Positions 21,962 to 32,361 of a stretch of 64,000 bases of DNA are shown piece by piece; the first letter of the stretch is position 1; every line of letters begins with the position of its first letter. The position numbers were made by a program, and so were the translations under genes. The notes beneath the pieces are model-generated. The model did no database searches and was not told the origin of the DNA. It was given only the letters and a program-made list of their open reading frames with translations. Origin of the DNA: Puccinia triticina (lineage: Eukaryota; Basidiomycota; Pucciniomycetes; Pucciniales; Pucciniaceae); contig NC_070559.1 in assembly GCF_026914185.1 (NCBI RefSeq), positions 3,191,001-3,255,000 on the forward strand, written 5' to 3'.

Positions 21962-22506
21962 GGGGCTGGTGACTCCTGCTGATTTGTTCAATCAGTCAGG
22001 GGAATACATAATAAATATGTGTTCAATGCAGACTGACCTGTAACTACCGGTATTGTGCGTGCACGTAATCAAGGAGTAAAACGGCCTGTACGCAATGACG
22101 AGTTGGACATGATATCACAAATGAAGGGGTGTCAGGTCTGTATTGACGGACTGTCACTGGGTGGGGAGATCGAGCTTACCTGCCACAGATTTGTTCCTTT
22201 TATGGTGAGCGGCGAGTCTTGTCGGAGGTGGGGTTGCTTGGTGGAATCAGTTTGGCTGAGATGGTTGGAGTGATCCCCGCTGGTCGGAGCAAGCAATCCA
22301 CAATCACATGTGACATTTGAAATTCTACTGGTGATCTCGACATGATATCAACTCCCGTGATTTCAACAGATCACTCTCTCACTCACCCCATTTTTCCCTC
22401 GCCGGGCTCTGATCTTCTTATTGCACCTGACCGCAGAACATCTTTTTAGATTTAAAGCATCACAATTTGAGCCGTGTTATCTCTGACTTAGTTCAAGTCA
22501 GATCTG
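21962..22506. other. upstream region of the 20311-21961 gene
   Basis: No coding signal is seen. It may hold the promoter and 5' exon of the minus-strand gene. It ends where the repeat shared with 50524 begins (TTGTCTTGATATAAGC). Confidence 0.35.
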
Positions 22507-22903
22507 TTGTCTTGATATAAGCTACATGCCATGCAAAACTGCCAAGGAAATTTCAACTGAAGTCCAAAAACATCCCCCTAAACATTTATTTCACAGTCCA
22601 TAGAGTTAAAAGCAAAAAAAAAAATATATAACTTTCTAATAAGTCAGTAAGATTTAACACCTCTGATTTCTCTCTATTACTGCATATTTATTTTATCCAA
22701 ATAAAATCCCATACACACAGACACAAAAAATTGAGATAATAGACAGCCAAAAAATATTTATATTGCTAACAACTTACTCATTCCATCATTTAAATCAAGG
22801 TCTGTTCATTTCTATTTGGATTATTTTTATTTCCTATCTGTGCCAAAAGCATCTGGAAAACCAGACATAAATCAGGATTTGTATTTCATAAAGAAATATC
22901 CAA

Positions 22904-24504
22904 ATGGAGGAAATAGCAGGTATGGGCTTATTGGCTTGTTGTTATGAGGATTGGCTCTGATTCTTTGATTTGTCTCTATGGACCAGCAGGATTCACAAGG
23001 TTTGTAGATTCTCATGGGGAGGCAAGTTACCAATGTCATTACTGTCATGGCCGTAGAATTAAATCTGTCACACAGCACTTGAACTCAGCTGCACACCTGA
23101 ATGCTGTCAGTCAGAATGTTCTTTTGAGCCAATTACATCTCAGGGAGCTGACAAAAGCAAACACAAGTCCTGTGGCACAGCGGGGGCCTTCAGATATGGA
23201 TTTGGACCATACCTGGCCAGCTCAAGATTCTGTTGATGCTGAACTCCACTTCCCCCAGGTGATCCAGCCTGAGTATGTCATCAGAGATGATGATGATGTA
23301 GGATTTGGCTCAGATTCATCTGGGGGGAATGAGGCCCCATCAGAGTATTCTGATGAATTTCTCTCTTGGGATATGTTTGGAGAATCAATAATTGAACAAC
23401 GTGAAGAGGCCATAAATCTTGCAAAAGCACAAGACACACGTCAAGCAGGTGGTGCACCAAAGGTCAATTGGGATCCATTCAACAGTGAGGAAGTAAGACC
23501 TACTACTTGAGATTGTGTTTCTATCATTTGACTCATGATATTTCTGCATCTTACTTTCCAGGATTTGATAGCATGCCTCATTATGGGATATTTGCACACT
23601 CTTATGTCACGTGTAACATACCTCCAACTTAGGATTATCCTAAAAATGAAGAAATTAGCTCTGCCATATTGGGATGCTGTACGTAATTCAAGAGTAAGAA
23701 TAAGAAAGCTCCTGAACTTTGTCAATAAGGAACTCATCAGTGTGTGGGATAATAAGATATTCCACATTAGTGTCAAAGGAATCTTGTCTAATGTAGTTAA
23801 TTCTTTGACTGTAGAAGCAATAGGGGGGTTCACAATTGAATTTTATAAAACTTTGGAGGCCAATTTAAGGCGTTTATGAACCTAATTTTCCAATTTTGGC
23901 AAGATGTCCAGAAAAAGGTGTGACTGATCAATCAGTGCAATTTATCAACTTTTTAAAAATATGTTCATAAACAGGTTAAAATGGGTCCTAAAGTTTTACA
24001 AATTTCAATTGTGAACCCCCCTAATGAGTATTGAGCTGATTTCATTTTCTTCCTTTTCATAGGAATTGCTTAATCCATATGTGAATGGGCATCTTGAATT
24101 TTATCCCCATGACCCATGTGGCGATCCAATTGACAGCATTTTTCAAAGCTTCAAATGGAGAGAAGATCTACCACGTGACATCCAGGTGCAAATGGTGAAA
24201 ATTGAATCAAAGCATTTTTACATATATGAACCCACACAGCTGAAATCAGGTGAAGTGGTGATTCCCACCTTTTTTTACAAGGCCAAGGGGAAGTTGTATG
24301 CAAAATGCTATTCACCAGAATTTATGCCACATGAAACTGGAGATGCATTTGATATCATTATACCGGCGGATATTAAATTCACTGAAACCCACCACCAGCG
24401 GGTTGTTGATATCAATAATTTTGACAAGGTTTATTCAGAAATCTCAGAAATTCCCATGGGAGATGGCACATACATTACAATCAAAATTGGTGATAATCTT
24501 TATG
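22904..24504 (+). pseudogene. transposase of the 22507 transposon, exons 1-4
   Basis: Exons: 22904-22919 (MEEIAG), 22990-23492, 23562-23792, 24063-24504. Exon 2 has a C2H2-like finger CHYCHGRRIKSVTQHLNSAAH followed by acidic linker sequence. Later exons read IMGYLHTLMSRVTYLQLR and VNGHLEFYPHDPCGDPIDSI, ending YITIKIGDNLY. All introns are GT-AG. The intron after 23792 has captured a MITE, and the one after 24504 has captured the 12-kb MULE; the exon continues at 36606 in phase (Y-E at the split codon). Confidence 0.75.
23823..24021. mobile_element. 199-bp TA-flanked MITE, copy 2
   Basis: Terminal inverted repeats GGGGGGTTCACAATTGAA are perfect at both ends. TA duplicates flank it (23821-23822 and 24022-24023). 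It lies in a transposase intron (donor 23793, acceptor 24062) and so would be spliced out. Same family as 16675-16873. Confidence 0.9.
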
Positions 24505-24837
24505 GTGAGTGCATCATTCATTATAGGGTCAGCCTAAATGCACTCCATAAATTTACTTCATGCACTCCAAAAGTGAGTTGATGGAGCATGCACTCCAAGA
24601 AAGTTGGAGTGTGGGCCCCAGCAAGCCAAAAAAATTGGAGTAAGCCACCATGCACTCCATTTGCTACCAAATTTAATGAGTGTCCCAATAGTTCACTCCA
24701 TACAATTGGAGTGCATGGACCCAGTACTCCCTTCCTGATATTTTTCTCCCTGAAAAAGGAGTGCCCCCTGCACACTCCAGCATCAAGTGGAGTACTCAAT
24801 GAACAACCATCCATTGGAGCACACCCCTCCGCTTGAC

Positions 24838-25209
24838 CAGTCATCTTGTCATGTCCCCAGTCTATGGTTAGTCTCGGAGTGGGATGTGCACTCCTAGAGT
24901 GACCATACTGCTCAATGGCTGGCCATCAACAGACACATTCCACTCGCTGGACGGTCATCGGGCAGAGCACACTTGATGACCGGTCATTGATCAGTGGGAT
25001 GTGTACCCCAATGACCAGTCATTGAGCGCAGTACACACCTTGTTTGCTGACCGGCCATTGAGTGTGATGTTCACACTTGATGGCCGTTCATTGAGCAAGA
25101 TGTGTATTCCGCTTGATTGCCGGTCATTGAGCCAAGAACACACCTCGCTTGATGATCGCCAATTGAGTGCACATCACACTTGCCGGTCATCAAGCGGGGT
25201 GTGCTCCGC
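24838..25209. repeat. GACCGGTCATTGAGC repeat units, left arm of MULE-1
   Basis: Tandem degenerate units such as TTGATGACCGGTCATTGA, related to the satellite at 18850-20045. The matching right arm is at 35907-36215. Confidence 0.75.
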
Positions 25210-26172
25210 TGTGGAACTACTCAAAGGGGAGAATAGAGCTTGGAAGGGAAATGGATAGCAACACTAGTACTAATGTAAGCTAAGCAAGGGTGCTGAAGAG
25301 GCTGCCTTCCTGACTAATGCTGAGGGGATGAGAGTAACACTAAGAAAAAGAAGAAAAGGTGTGGCTGATTTTTGCTTGATCTTAGGAGCTAGTACTATGA
25401 GCTTAACTACTGACTACTGAGGGTAAGAGAGTTGGAGTAATGGTTGAAAGGGGGGGAAAGCAATGGGCAATGGTTCAATGGCAATGGGTTGATGAGAATG
25501 GGCACTTATAATTTCTGTATCTAAAATTATATATAAATTCTGCATGAGGTACAAGTGAGGGGGGAAAGACAGTTCTTATATGAAGGAAGGATGAGCACAG
25601 ACAATGAGGAGTTCTGGCTATGAGAATGAAGGTTGTACAAATGAGGAAAAGTGATGTGAACATAGTAACAGTATGTAATGATGAGCAATGCTGAAAGGGG
25701 AATGCTGGTTATGGGAATAAAAGAATGTACTAATGGGGAAGAGTGATGAGAACATAGTAACTACTTGTAATGATGAGCACTACTGAAAGAGGTAAGCACA
25801 GATCCAATGATGTAAGGTGTACAATAGGCATAGTACATAATAAGAAATGTATGTAAAGAGTTTAGTATGTGAGAATAAATATGTAAAAGGAATTTACTGT
25901 AATGATTCAAGTAGGTTACTAATGAAATGAGTATTGTAACTAATGAAGAATGTAGGTTGTCTGTAAGTCTTATATCCTTTATAACTACTGAACCATTGAA
26001 GATAAGGGGGTACTATGTATGAGTGACTATAGGTGAAATTTGGCGTAGAATCTGAATATGCAATAATAATGAGGTATTTGTGAAGGGTTATGGGGAAATG
26101 GGCAATGTAATGATGAATATATGTAAAGAAAAGCAATAAAATACTACTTATGGTTTGGAATGGAGCACCACA
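25210..26172 (-). repeat. 3' LTR of Ty3-2
   Basis: 963 bp, matching 34952-35906 except for about five substitutions and an 8-bp indel near 25583. It begins TGTGGAACTAC and ends CACCACA. Confidence 0.93.
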
Positions 26173-26219
26173 TCCTCCCCCAACTTATTTTCTGTCCCCA
26201 GGCAATGCACCAAAGATAA

Positions 26220-26500
26220 GAGTGATCCAGAAAGAGTTGAAGAATGTTGAGTCCAAGAGTCCAAAGTCCAAAGTCCAGTGTTATTCCTCCAAAGGGTGAA
26301 ATCCAAAGTCCTGAGTAGCAGTCCAAATCCAGAGTCCAGTGTCCAAAGCCAAATAGAATCCAAGTATAATCCAAGTCCAGTATATCTGAGTCCAAGGTAT
26401 CCAAGTCCAATCCAAAGTCCAATAGTCCTATGTATCCAGAGTATCCATAGTCCAGTATCCAATCCAAAGAGTCCAGTATCCAAAAGAAGGTCCAATTATC
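26220..26500. repeat. AGTCCAA-rich degenerate tandem repeat in Ty3-2
   Basis: About 280 bases of loosely repeated AGTCCAAAGTCCA units next to the 3' LTR. On the minus strand it translates as L-, D- and G-rich low-complexity sequence. It is unlikely to be coding. Confidence 0.6.
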
Positions 26501-26795
26501 AATGAGGGGTGAATGTTTAAGAAGATCTAACTCTGCTGAAGGCAATATCCTTGAGACAGACACATATTAGACTAATTTCCACTCTGAAGAATACAAAAAT
26601 TTTCCAGCCTAACTGAGGCTAAGGAAGAGCAATGCAATGATGATGATGATTGATGGGATTGATAATTGTAGTTTCTGAAGGTTTGTGAATGATTTGAGCT
26701 TGAATAACTGAGTTTCTGAGTGTCTGAATATATAATGTAGAGTCCTTTGAAGAGAATTTGAAGTCCAGGGAGGTTGATAAGCTGTCCAAGGAATG

Positions 26796-27164
26796 TTATT
26801 GATCCAATTGGGTGGTTTCTGAAATTGTCCCAGCAGTAGCTAGAAGTTCAACTAAACTCTTAACAGACCTAGATAAATCAAAAGGGATGAATGAATTATC
26901 TAAAAGCCATACGCCAGTACTGCTAGTTTTCCTAATTAATCCTCTATGTGCATCATAAGTAATTAGCTGGCACCTCCTGATGGTGTGACCATTCTGAAAG
27001 CAATATAAACATCTATACTTCCTGTGTTGAGAGGGGGTTGGATAAGGCTGAATCCCAGGAATGGAATCCGTGGTGGAAGTAACCATAATGGTGGAGAAGA
27101 AAGATTTCGAATATGAATGATTGATTGTGATGATAATGATGATGATGCCGGAATTCCCCCCCAA
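26796..27164 (-). CDS. second CCHC zinc-knuckle ORF of Ty3-2 (sense, after pol)
   Basis: A 122-residue frame in the same orientation as gag-pol contains YRCLYCFQNGHTIRRC, a CX2CX4HX4C knuckle, followed by a segment SSTGVWLLDNSFIPFDLSRS that resembles the region after the knuckle in rust Ty3 Gag proteins. The element's own Gag has a different knuckle (CYYCHQETHGTNSC), so this is not a simple duplicate. It may be a remnant of another gag or an accessory nucleic-acid-binding protein. The first residues (isoleucine run) are probably untranslated. Confidence 0.5.
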   Translation of the reverse strand: MGGNSGIIIIIITINHSYSKSFFSTIMVTSTTDSIPGIQPYPTPSQHRKYRCLYCFQNGHTIRRCQLITYDAHRGLIRKTSSTGVWLLDNSFIPFDLSRSVKSLVELLATAGTISETTQLDQ

Positions 27165-27179
27165 TGACTGGATGAATGC

Positions 27180-28213
27180 TCCCGGAAAGATGATCCATTA
27201 TTTCTCTTCATTTTGTCCAGACGGGGAATGGAACATGTGTCCCTGCGCGTGTAATGTCAAAAGAGGGGTCCTGTTATCTGAGCGGGGGCTCCATACGGAA
27301 AGCGCGCGTGCGGAACGCCAACAAAAAGGAAAGAAATGGTCGACCTGTATCTTCGGAACGGCTCGATGAAAATCCTCGAAACCCAGTCCATTCGAAAGAG
27401 CCGATTCTGCAGATTAAAATGGTATATACTGATTATTTTTAAGGGTTGATTATCGGTTGTGTAGGGCCGATTAAAGATCCAAGCGAAATCCGCGGGCGCG
27501 CGTAGTAGTAACACCGCGTAAATGTAAGGTAATATGTTTTCGGGGATAACTTGGGTTTTCGTCGATGAAAAGTTCTGATTTAAGGCTCATTAGAAAGGCA
27601 AGAAGGAGGAGATGAATGGACAACCGAGCAATATTAAAGATTAATTCGGCCGATGGGCCGCCGTGGACGCTGAATGAAAGCCGTAAATGAGGCCGCGTAA
27701 ATCCTAACAAAGCTTCGAGCACTTATAATTCCAAAACCGCTCGATAGAATCGGCTAAAACCAAGTTCAAACAAAAGCCAAGATCGGAAAGATGAAACTAA
27801 AAAGGTGTAATATGTATTTTGAGGCCAGCCGAATCGTTATTGAAACGCTCCAAAGTTTCATTACGGTTTCCGCGGTTTCCACCGCAAAGAAGTTGAAATC
27901 CAAGGGATACATAACGAAATAAACCAAAGGTACCGCCGAGGGACTGCCCAAATGGACTCCTGCGTCTGAAGAGGGTGTTTAGATGAAATGATCGCGGTAT
28001 TTACGCGCCAGGAGATATTGGAAAAGGGTAGATTAAACTGGGTCAAACACCAGAGTCAAAAAAATTAAGAAAATGAAAGAGAATCCGCGCCAAACGATTC
28101 TGAGCGGTGAAGGCGTCCAAAGTGACGTCATAATATGAATAAGAAGCGGTATCTATAAGGCCCCAGGTCGTCGGCCAACGGAACAATCCCATTATCGCGC
28201 TACAATATCCGTA
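27180..28213 (+). promoter_or_regulatory. CpG-richer block with a TATA-like promoter for the antisense gene
   Basis: This block is visibly richer in CG dinucleotides than the rest of Ty3-2. TATCTATAAGGCC at about 28150 lies some 60 bases before the ATG at 28214. It looks like a captured or independently evolved promoter region; no operator or terminator was defined. Confidence 0.35.
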
Positions 28214-28902
28214 ATGTTTGCCTCCAGCGCCACTTCCACGCCCTCATTGCTGAAAGATATCATTGAAAACTCGATAGATTATTCGTCCAATACGTCCATA
28301 TCATCTTCGCAGCTTGATGAAGCGGCCGTCATTAGACCTTCCTACAAAATCCCCTTTTCTATTCGCAGAGCGCACTCGTTCATCGACAACATTCACGCGT
28401 ACAACGCCGGTATGAGAGATTCTTTTAAACCCGAAGAAGTCGATGCCTTGCGCCGCTATATCCAACAAGGACTCCTTGCCTTTGCTCGTGAGGACCTCGA
28501 CGACCTGGTTACCGCACGAAACGCCCGTCTTAAGTTGTATAGCCGGTTCCACGACGCTTTTGCACATGTATGTTGACTGGATTCTGTATGTATATGATGA
28601 AATTTTTAAAAGAGAGAGTTGATTATAATACTAATATTTCTACCCCCTGTTTCTATTTTGATTTTTAGATGGATACTCATTCCATAATAGATGCCATGAT
28701 AGAGGAAACTGAGGAGAGGAATGCCCGGGAATTATTAAGGATGAGGGACCAAGTGGAAGAGGAGGAAGATGGTTGGAGAGTAGAAGCAGAAATGGAGAGG
28801 ATAAGAGCTGAGGGTAAGTTCTAATATATTCTATTTTTATTCTTTATTGAGGACTTTTACTAATGTTATGCTTTTAATTTTCTTTTTATGTCTTTTGATT
28901 TC

Positions 28903-28936
<34 letters not shown>

Positions 28937-29170
28937 TAAGGAGAAGGGAAAAGAGAAGGAGATGGAGAAAAGTGAAATGGAAGAGGGTGATTTAGTGATA
29001 AAAGAAGAAGAGGTGAGCTTTTGATTTATAATTAGTTATTTTATTTGAGAGTGTTTGAAAATGATTTTTATTGATTTTATTTCTGATTTGTTTATAGATT
29101 TGATTTTATTTTGTTTTTATGTTATTGTGTAAGAAGATGAGAAAGAGAAAAGAGAAGAGAAATGAATTGA
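28214..29170 (+). CDS. spliced antisense gene inside Ty3-2, unknown
   Basis: On the strand opposite to gag-pol, exons 28214-28567, 28669-28813 and 28936-29012 join in phase through GT-AG introns with T-rich 3' ends; a fourth short exon after about 29133 probably follows. The product starts FASSATSTPSLLKDIIENSI, has a compact middle SYKIPFSIRRAHSFIDNIHA with EEVDALRRYIQQGLLAFARE, then a highly charged Glu/Lys-rich, coiled-coil-like end (MEKSEMEEGDLVIKEEE). It is convergent with pol, which ends at 29191. No family was recognised. Antisense extra ORFs are known between pol and the 3' LTR in some plant Ty3 elements; here the ORF has introns, which implies expression as its own transcript. Confidence 0.6.
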
Positions 29171-29190
29171 TTATTCCTTATTTATTGTTT

Positions 29191-32100
29191 TCACCTGGAG
29201 TGGTATTCCTTGACATGAGTTGCAGCAAACCTTCTGGCCAATTCTGTGCCATCCAATTCTTCCAAGATGTAAGATCCTCCTGGGTTTTGAGCTTTGATCC
29301 TGTAAGGGCCATTCCATTTATTTTCAAAGAGCTTGCCAAACTGAGAGTCCAAAGATTTATTATACACTACTACTAATTGACCTTTCTTTAGTGGCTGCCT
29401 TGATGTTTTCTTCTTGTTCCAATAATCCACAGAGTTTTTCCTGGAATCCATAAGCTGCTGGTGTGCTTGCTGCAAGATGTTATCCCTGTTTTCAAGCTGC
29501 TGAGTCCTAGCCAATAAAAGATCCTGAGTTGATTCTACCTTTGACCAATCCACTCCAAAGAAGGTTTCCAATTCTAAATCAATGGGTAAGATGGGGGGCT
29601 GTCCAAGAACTAGCTCATAAGGTGAGTAACCAGTTGATCTCTGGGTGGAAATTCTGTCTGCAAATAAAACTAAAGGTAAATAATTCCTCCACTTCTTGCC
29701 TTCTTTTCCACAGAGCTTGACCAAGGTATCCTTAATTGCCTGATGTCCTCTTTCTACCATACCATTTGCTTCAGGATAATAAGGGGTGGTGACTTTGATT
29801 TTGATTCCAGATTCCAGAAGGGATTTTTGAAATTGTTGTCCAAATTCAGAGCCTCCATCCACTGTGACTGACCAAGGGGCTCCATATCTGTAGATCCAGT
29901 TGTCCAAGAACCACTGAGAGATTTTCTTTGCCTGAATCTTTTCTAGTCCAACTGCCTCTACCCATCCAGAAAGGTCATCTCTTGCAATTACCAGGTACTT
30001 CCATTTGCCAGCTTTGATGTGAACTGTATCCAAACTGACTCTTCCAAAGATGGTTGCTGCTCCTGTAGGTTTCTTGGGTTCCATTGGCAATTTTGAACTC
30101 CTCTTCTGGCAAGCTTCACAAGACTGGATCCACTTGGTAACACCTCTCTTGAGACCTGGCCACCAAAATCTGAGTTTAATTCTTCTGTAGGTTTCAGCAA
30201 TACCTCTGTGGCCTAAGGATTCATGAAGGGAATTGAGGATGGATTTCTGAGCTGAAGGAGAGGTGACTACTATCTGGGAGAATGGTTTGTTGATCCTGTG
30301 CAAGACTTCATTGGAAAGGAAGAAGTTGGCTGATTTGTGCAAAATTTGCTTGAATTCCAGGCCGCTGCATCCTGGAGGTTTGTTCATGGTTGAAAGGTAT
30401 TCCTGGAGATGCTTCCAAATTCCTTGCTGCAAGTTACTTACCCCCTCCCCCAACTTAGCTGATGTCCCCAGAAGCAGGCCAAAAGAAGAATGTTTAGTTC
30501 CAAATCCAGGGTGAGGTTTGATCCAGGTTTCATCTTCATCAAAGCTAGGACAATCATCTTCATCAGAATCAGGGGGTCTTCTTGAAAGTCCATCAGGTAA
30601 GGTGAAAGTTTTTCCAGGAGTGTGAACAAGGTCATAGGAGAATAACTGAATAAATCCAATCCATCTGTTCATAGGGGCATTGGGAAGTGAAGGGTTGTTG
30701 ATCATTCCAATAAGGCACTGGGCATCCACTCTGAGTTGAAAATGTTGGCCCCACAGTTTGGTTTGAAGTTTCTTGAGGATCTTGGCAACACCACAGAGTT
30801 CTAATTTGGATTGTGAGTACTTTGATTCCCTGGGTGAAAAGACTACTGACTCATATAACACAGGCCTATCCAATCCATCAGAATCCTGTTGAGTAAGAAC
30901 AGCACCTGCAGCAATAACACTGGAGTCCACTGAGAGTTTGATTAAGCCAGCATCAGGTCCATAGTCCAATTTCTTTAGGGTGATATCAGTTCCAACAATC
31001 CTTTTAAGGTCCTCAAAGGCATCCTGGCAATCTTCAGTCCAATCCCAAGAGGAGTCCTTCCTGGTGAGTCTTCTGAGTGGAGCAGTGAGGGTTGAGTAAT
31101 TTTCAATGAACATTCTAACATATACACAGATACCTAGGAATCCTCTGACATCTGAAGGAGTGGTGGGAGTTGGCCAGGTTTCAATTTTGTTGAGCTTCTT
31201 GATGGATATCCTTCTGCCTTCCTTACAAACCACATGGCCAACCAGATCCAGAGCAGGTACACAGCAAGCAAATTTCTTCCCAGAGATGGTGAGTCCAGCT
31301 TCTTCAATCCTGAAAAGAATCCTTTCCAGAGTAATGGCATATTCATAGATAAATCTTCTGATCTGGGGGTTGTCCTTTAGAGTTTCTTCATTGTAGTCAG
31401 AGGTTGGTCCTTTTATACCTCCATCATCCACAAAGATTCCCATATGTTGAGGTAATTCATCCTGGAGTATCCACATCATTTGGGCCTGGTAAACTGCAAC
31501 TGAATTGGTGGCTCCTTGGGGTAATCTGGTAAGTTGAAATCTTCCAAGGGGTGTTTCAAAGGTGGTCAAAGGTCTGGATTCTGGAGCTAATTCTCTTTCA
31601 TCATATCCTCCCATAATATCACCTAGTCCATAGCAAGCCCTTCCAGTAAATGATTCAATGAGTTCCTCTGTCTTTGGTGGTAGTCCAGCGTCCTTAATGG
31701 TGACTTTGTTGAGTTTCTGAAGGTCATGTACAATTCTGAGCTTACCATCCTGCTTCTTTACACAAAATATAGGGCTGGAATAACTGGAAAAAGATTGTTC
31801 ATAGAGGCCAGTGCTGAGTCTTTCCCTTACCAATTCTATGACCTGGTCCTTGATGGGTGCAGGAATTGGAATTGGTTTCTGTTGCCAAGGTTCATGGGAA
31901 ATGACTGGAATAATATAAGGCTGTCCATAGGTGTGTTTAAGAAGGCCTCTTTCTGTTTCCACAAAAGCCAAAGCACCTTGTCTAATCACAATTACCCATA
32001 CCAGCAGGAGATATTCTTGAGGAGAGAGCCATCCAGGAGGTCCAAAGTTGATGAGGTCCAGCCTTTCTTGAGTAATCTTAGAGGTAGGAGTGAATGGTGG

Positions 32101-32361
32101 AGGAAATGGGTTCAAAGGAGTGAGGTAAGGATCTCTGGAGAGTGGTGGCCTTGATAATGGGGGATTGAGAGATAATGGCATTGGTTGGTTTACTGGTTTT
32201 ATTTTTTTTAGAGTTGATTTATATTTTGCTGAATGAGTGTCTACAGTTTGTTGCTTTTGGTTGTTTTCCAGGGTTGCAGTTGTAAGGGAAGGGAACTGAA
32301 AACCTGGTCTCAATCTAAAAAATTTACCAGTCCAGAATTGGAAGGTATGCTGGTTTCCCAC
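29191..32361 (-). CDS. Ty3-2 Pol: RT, RNase H, integrase
   Basis: An uninterrupted 1056-residue frame. RT motifs include KQDGKLRIVHDLQKLN, RLPQGATNSVAVYQAQM and the catalytic MGIFVDDGGIKG (FVDD). RNase H follows (IKLSVDSSVIAAGAVL, YSQSKLELCGVAKIL, LRVDAQCLIGM, LPDGLSRR). Integrase has the HHCC finger (HESLGHRGIAETYRRI, CEACQKR) and DDE core (VSLDTVHIKAG, VTVDGGSEFGQQF, NGMVERGHQAIKD). The start overlaps the end of Gag by about 50 bases in another frame, so a programmed frameshift or reinitiation is expected. No stop or frameshift was seen, so the protein may be active. Confidence 0.94.
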   Translation of the reverse strand: MGNQHTFQFWTGKFFRLRPGFQFPSLTTATLENNQKQQTVDTHSAKYKSTLKKIKPVNQPMPLSLNPPLSRPPLSRDPYLTPLNPFPPPFTPTSKITQERLDLINFGPPGWLSPQEYLLLVWVIVIRQGALAFVETERGLLKHTYGQPYIIPVISHEPWQQKPIPIPAPIKDQVIELVRERLSTGLYEQSFSSYSSPIFCVKKQDGKLRIVHDLQKLNKVTIKDAGLPPKTEELIESFTGRACYGLGDIMGGYDERELAPESRPLTTFETPLGRFQLTRLPQGATNSVAVYQAQMMWILQDELPQHMGIFVDDGGIKGPTSDYNEETLKDNPQIRRFIYEYAITLERILFRIEEAGLTISGKKFACCVPALDLVGHVVCKEGRRISIKKLNKIETWPTPTTPSDVRGFLGICVYVRMFIENYSTLTAPLRRLTRKDSSWDWTEDCQDAFEDLKRIVGTDITLKKLDYGPDAGLIKLSVDSSVIAAGAVLTQQDSDGLDRPVLYESVVFSPRESKYSQSKLELCGVAKILKKLQTKLWGQHFQLRVDAQCLIGMINNPSLPNAPMNRWIGFIQLFSYDLVHTPGKTFTLPDGLSRRPPDSDEDDCPSFDEDETWIKPHPGFGTKHSSFGLLLGTSAKLGEGVSNLQQGIWKHLQEYLSTMNKPPGCSGLEFKQILHKSANFFLSNEVLHRINKPFSQIVVTSPSAQKSILNSLHESLGHRGIAETYRRIKLRFWWPGLKRGVTKWIQSCEACQKRSSKLPMEPKKPTGAATIFGRVSLDTVHIKAGKWKYLVIARDDLSGWVEAVGLEKIQAKKISQWFLDNWIYRYGAPWSVTVDGGSEFGQQFQKSLLESGIKIKVTTPYYPEANGMVERGHQAIKDTLVKLCGKEGKKWRNYLPLVLFADRISTQRSTGYSPYELVLGQPPILPIDLELETFFGVDWSKVESTQDLLLARTQQLENRDNILQQAHQQLMDSRKNSVDYWNKKKTSRQPLKKGQLVVVYNKSLDSQFGKLFENKWNGPYRIKAQNPGGSYILEELDGTELARRFAATHVKEYHSR

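Noticed and set aside
26144..26563. Leu/Asp/Gly-rich minus-strand ORF in Ty3-2
   Set aside because: It is a translation of the AGTCCAA repeat.
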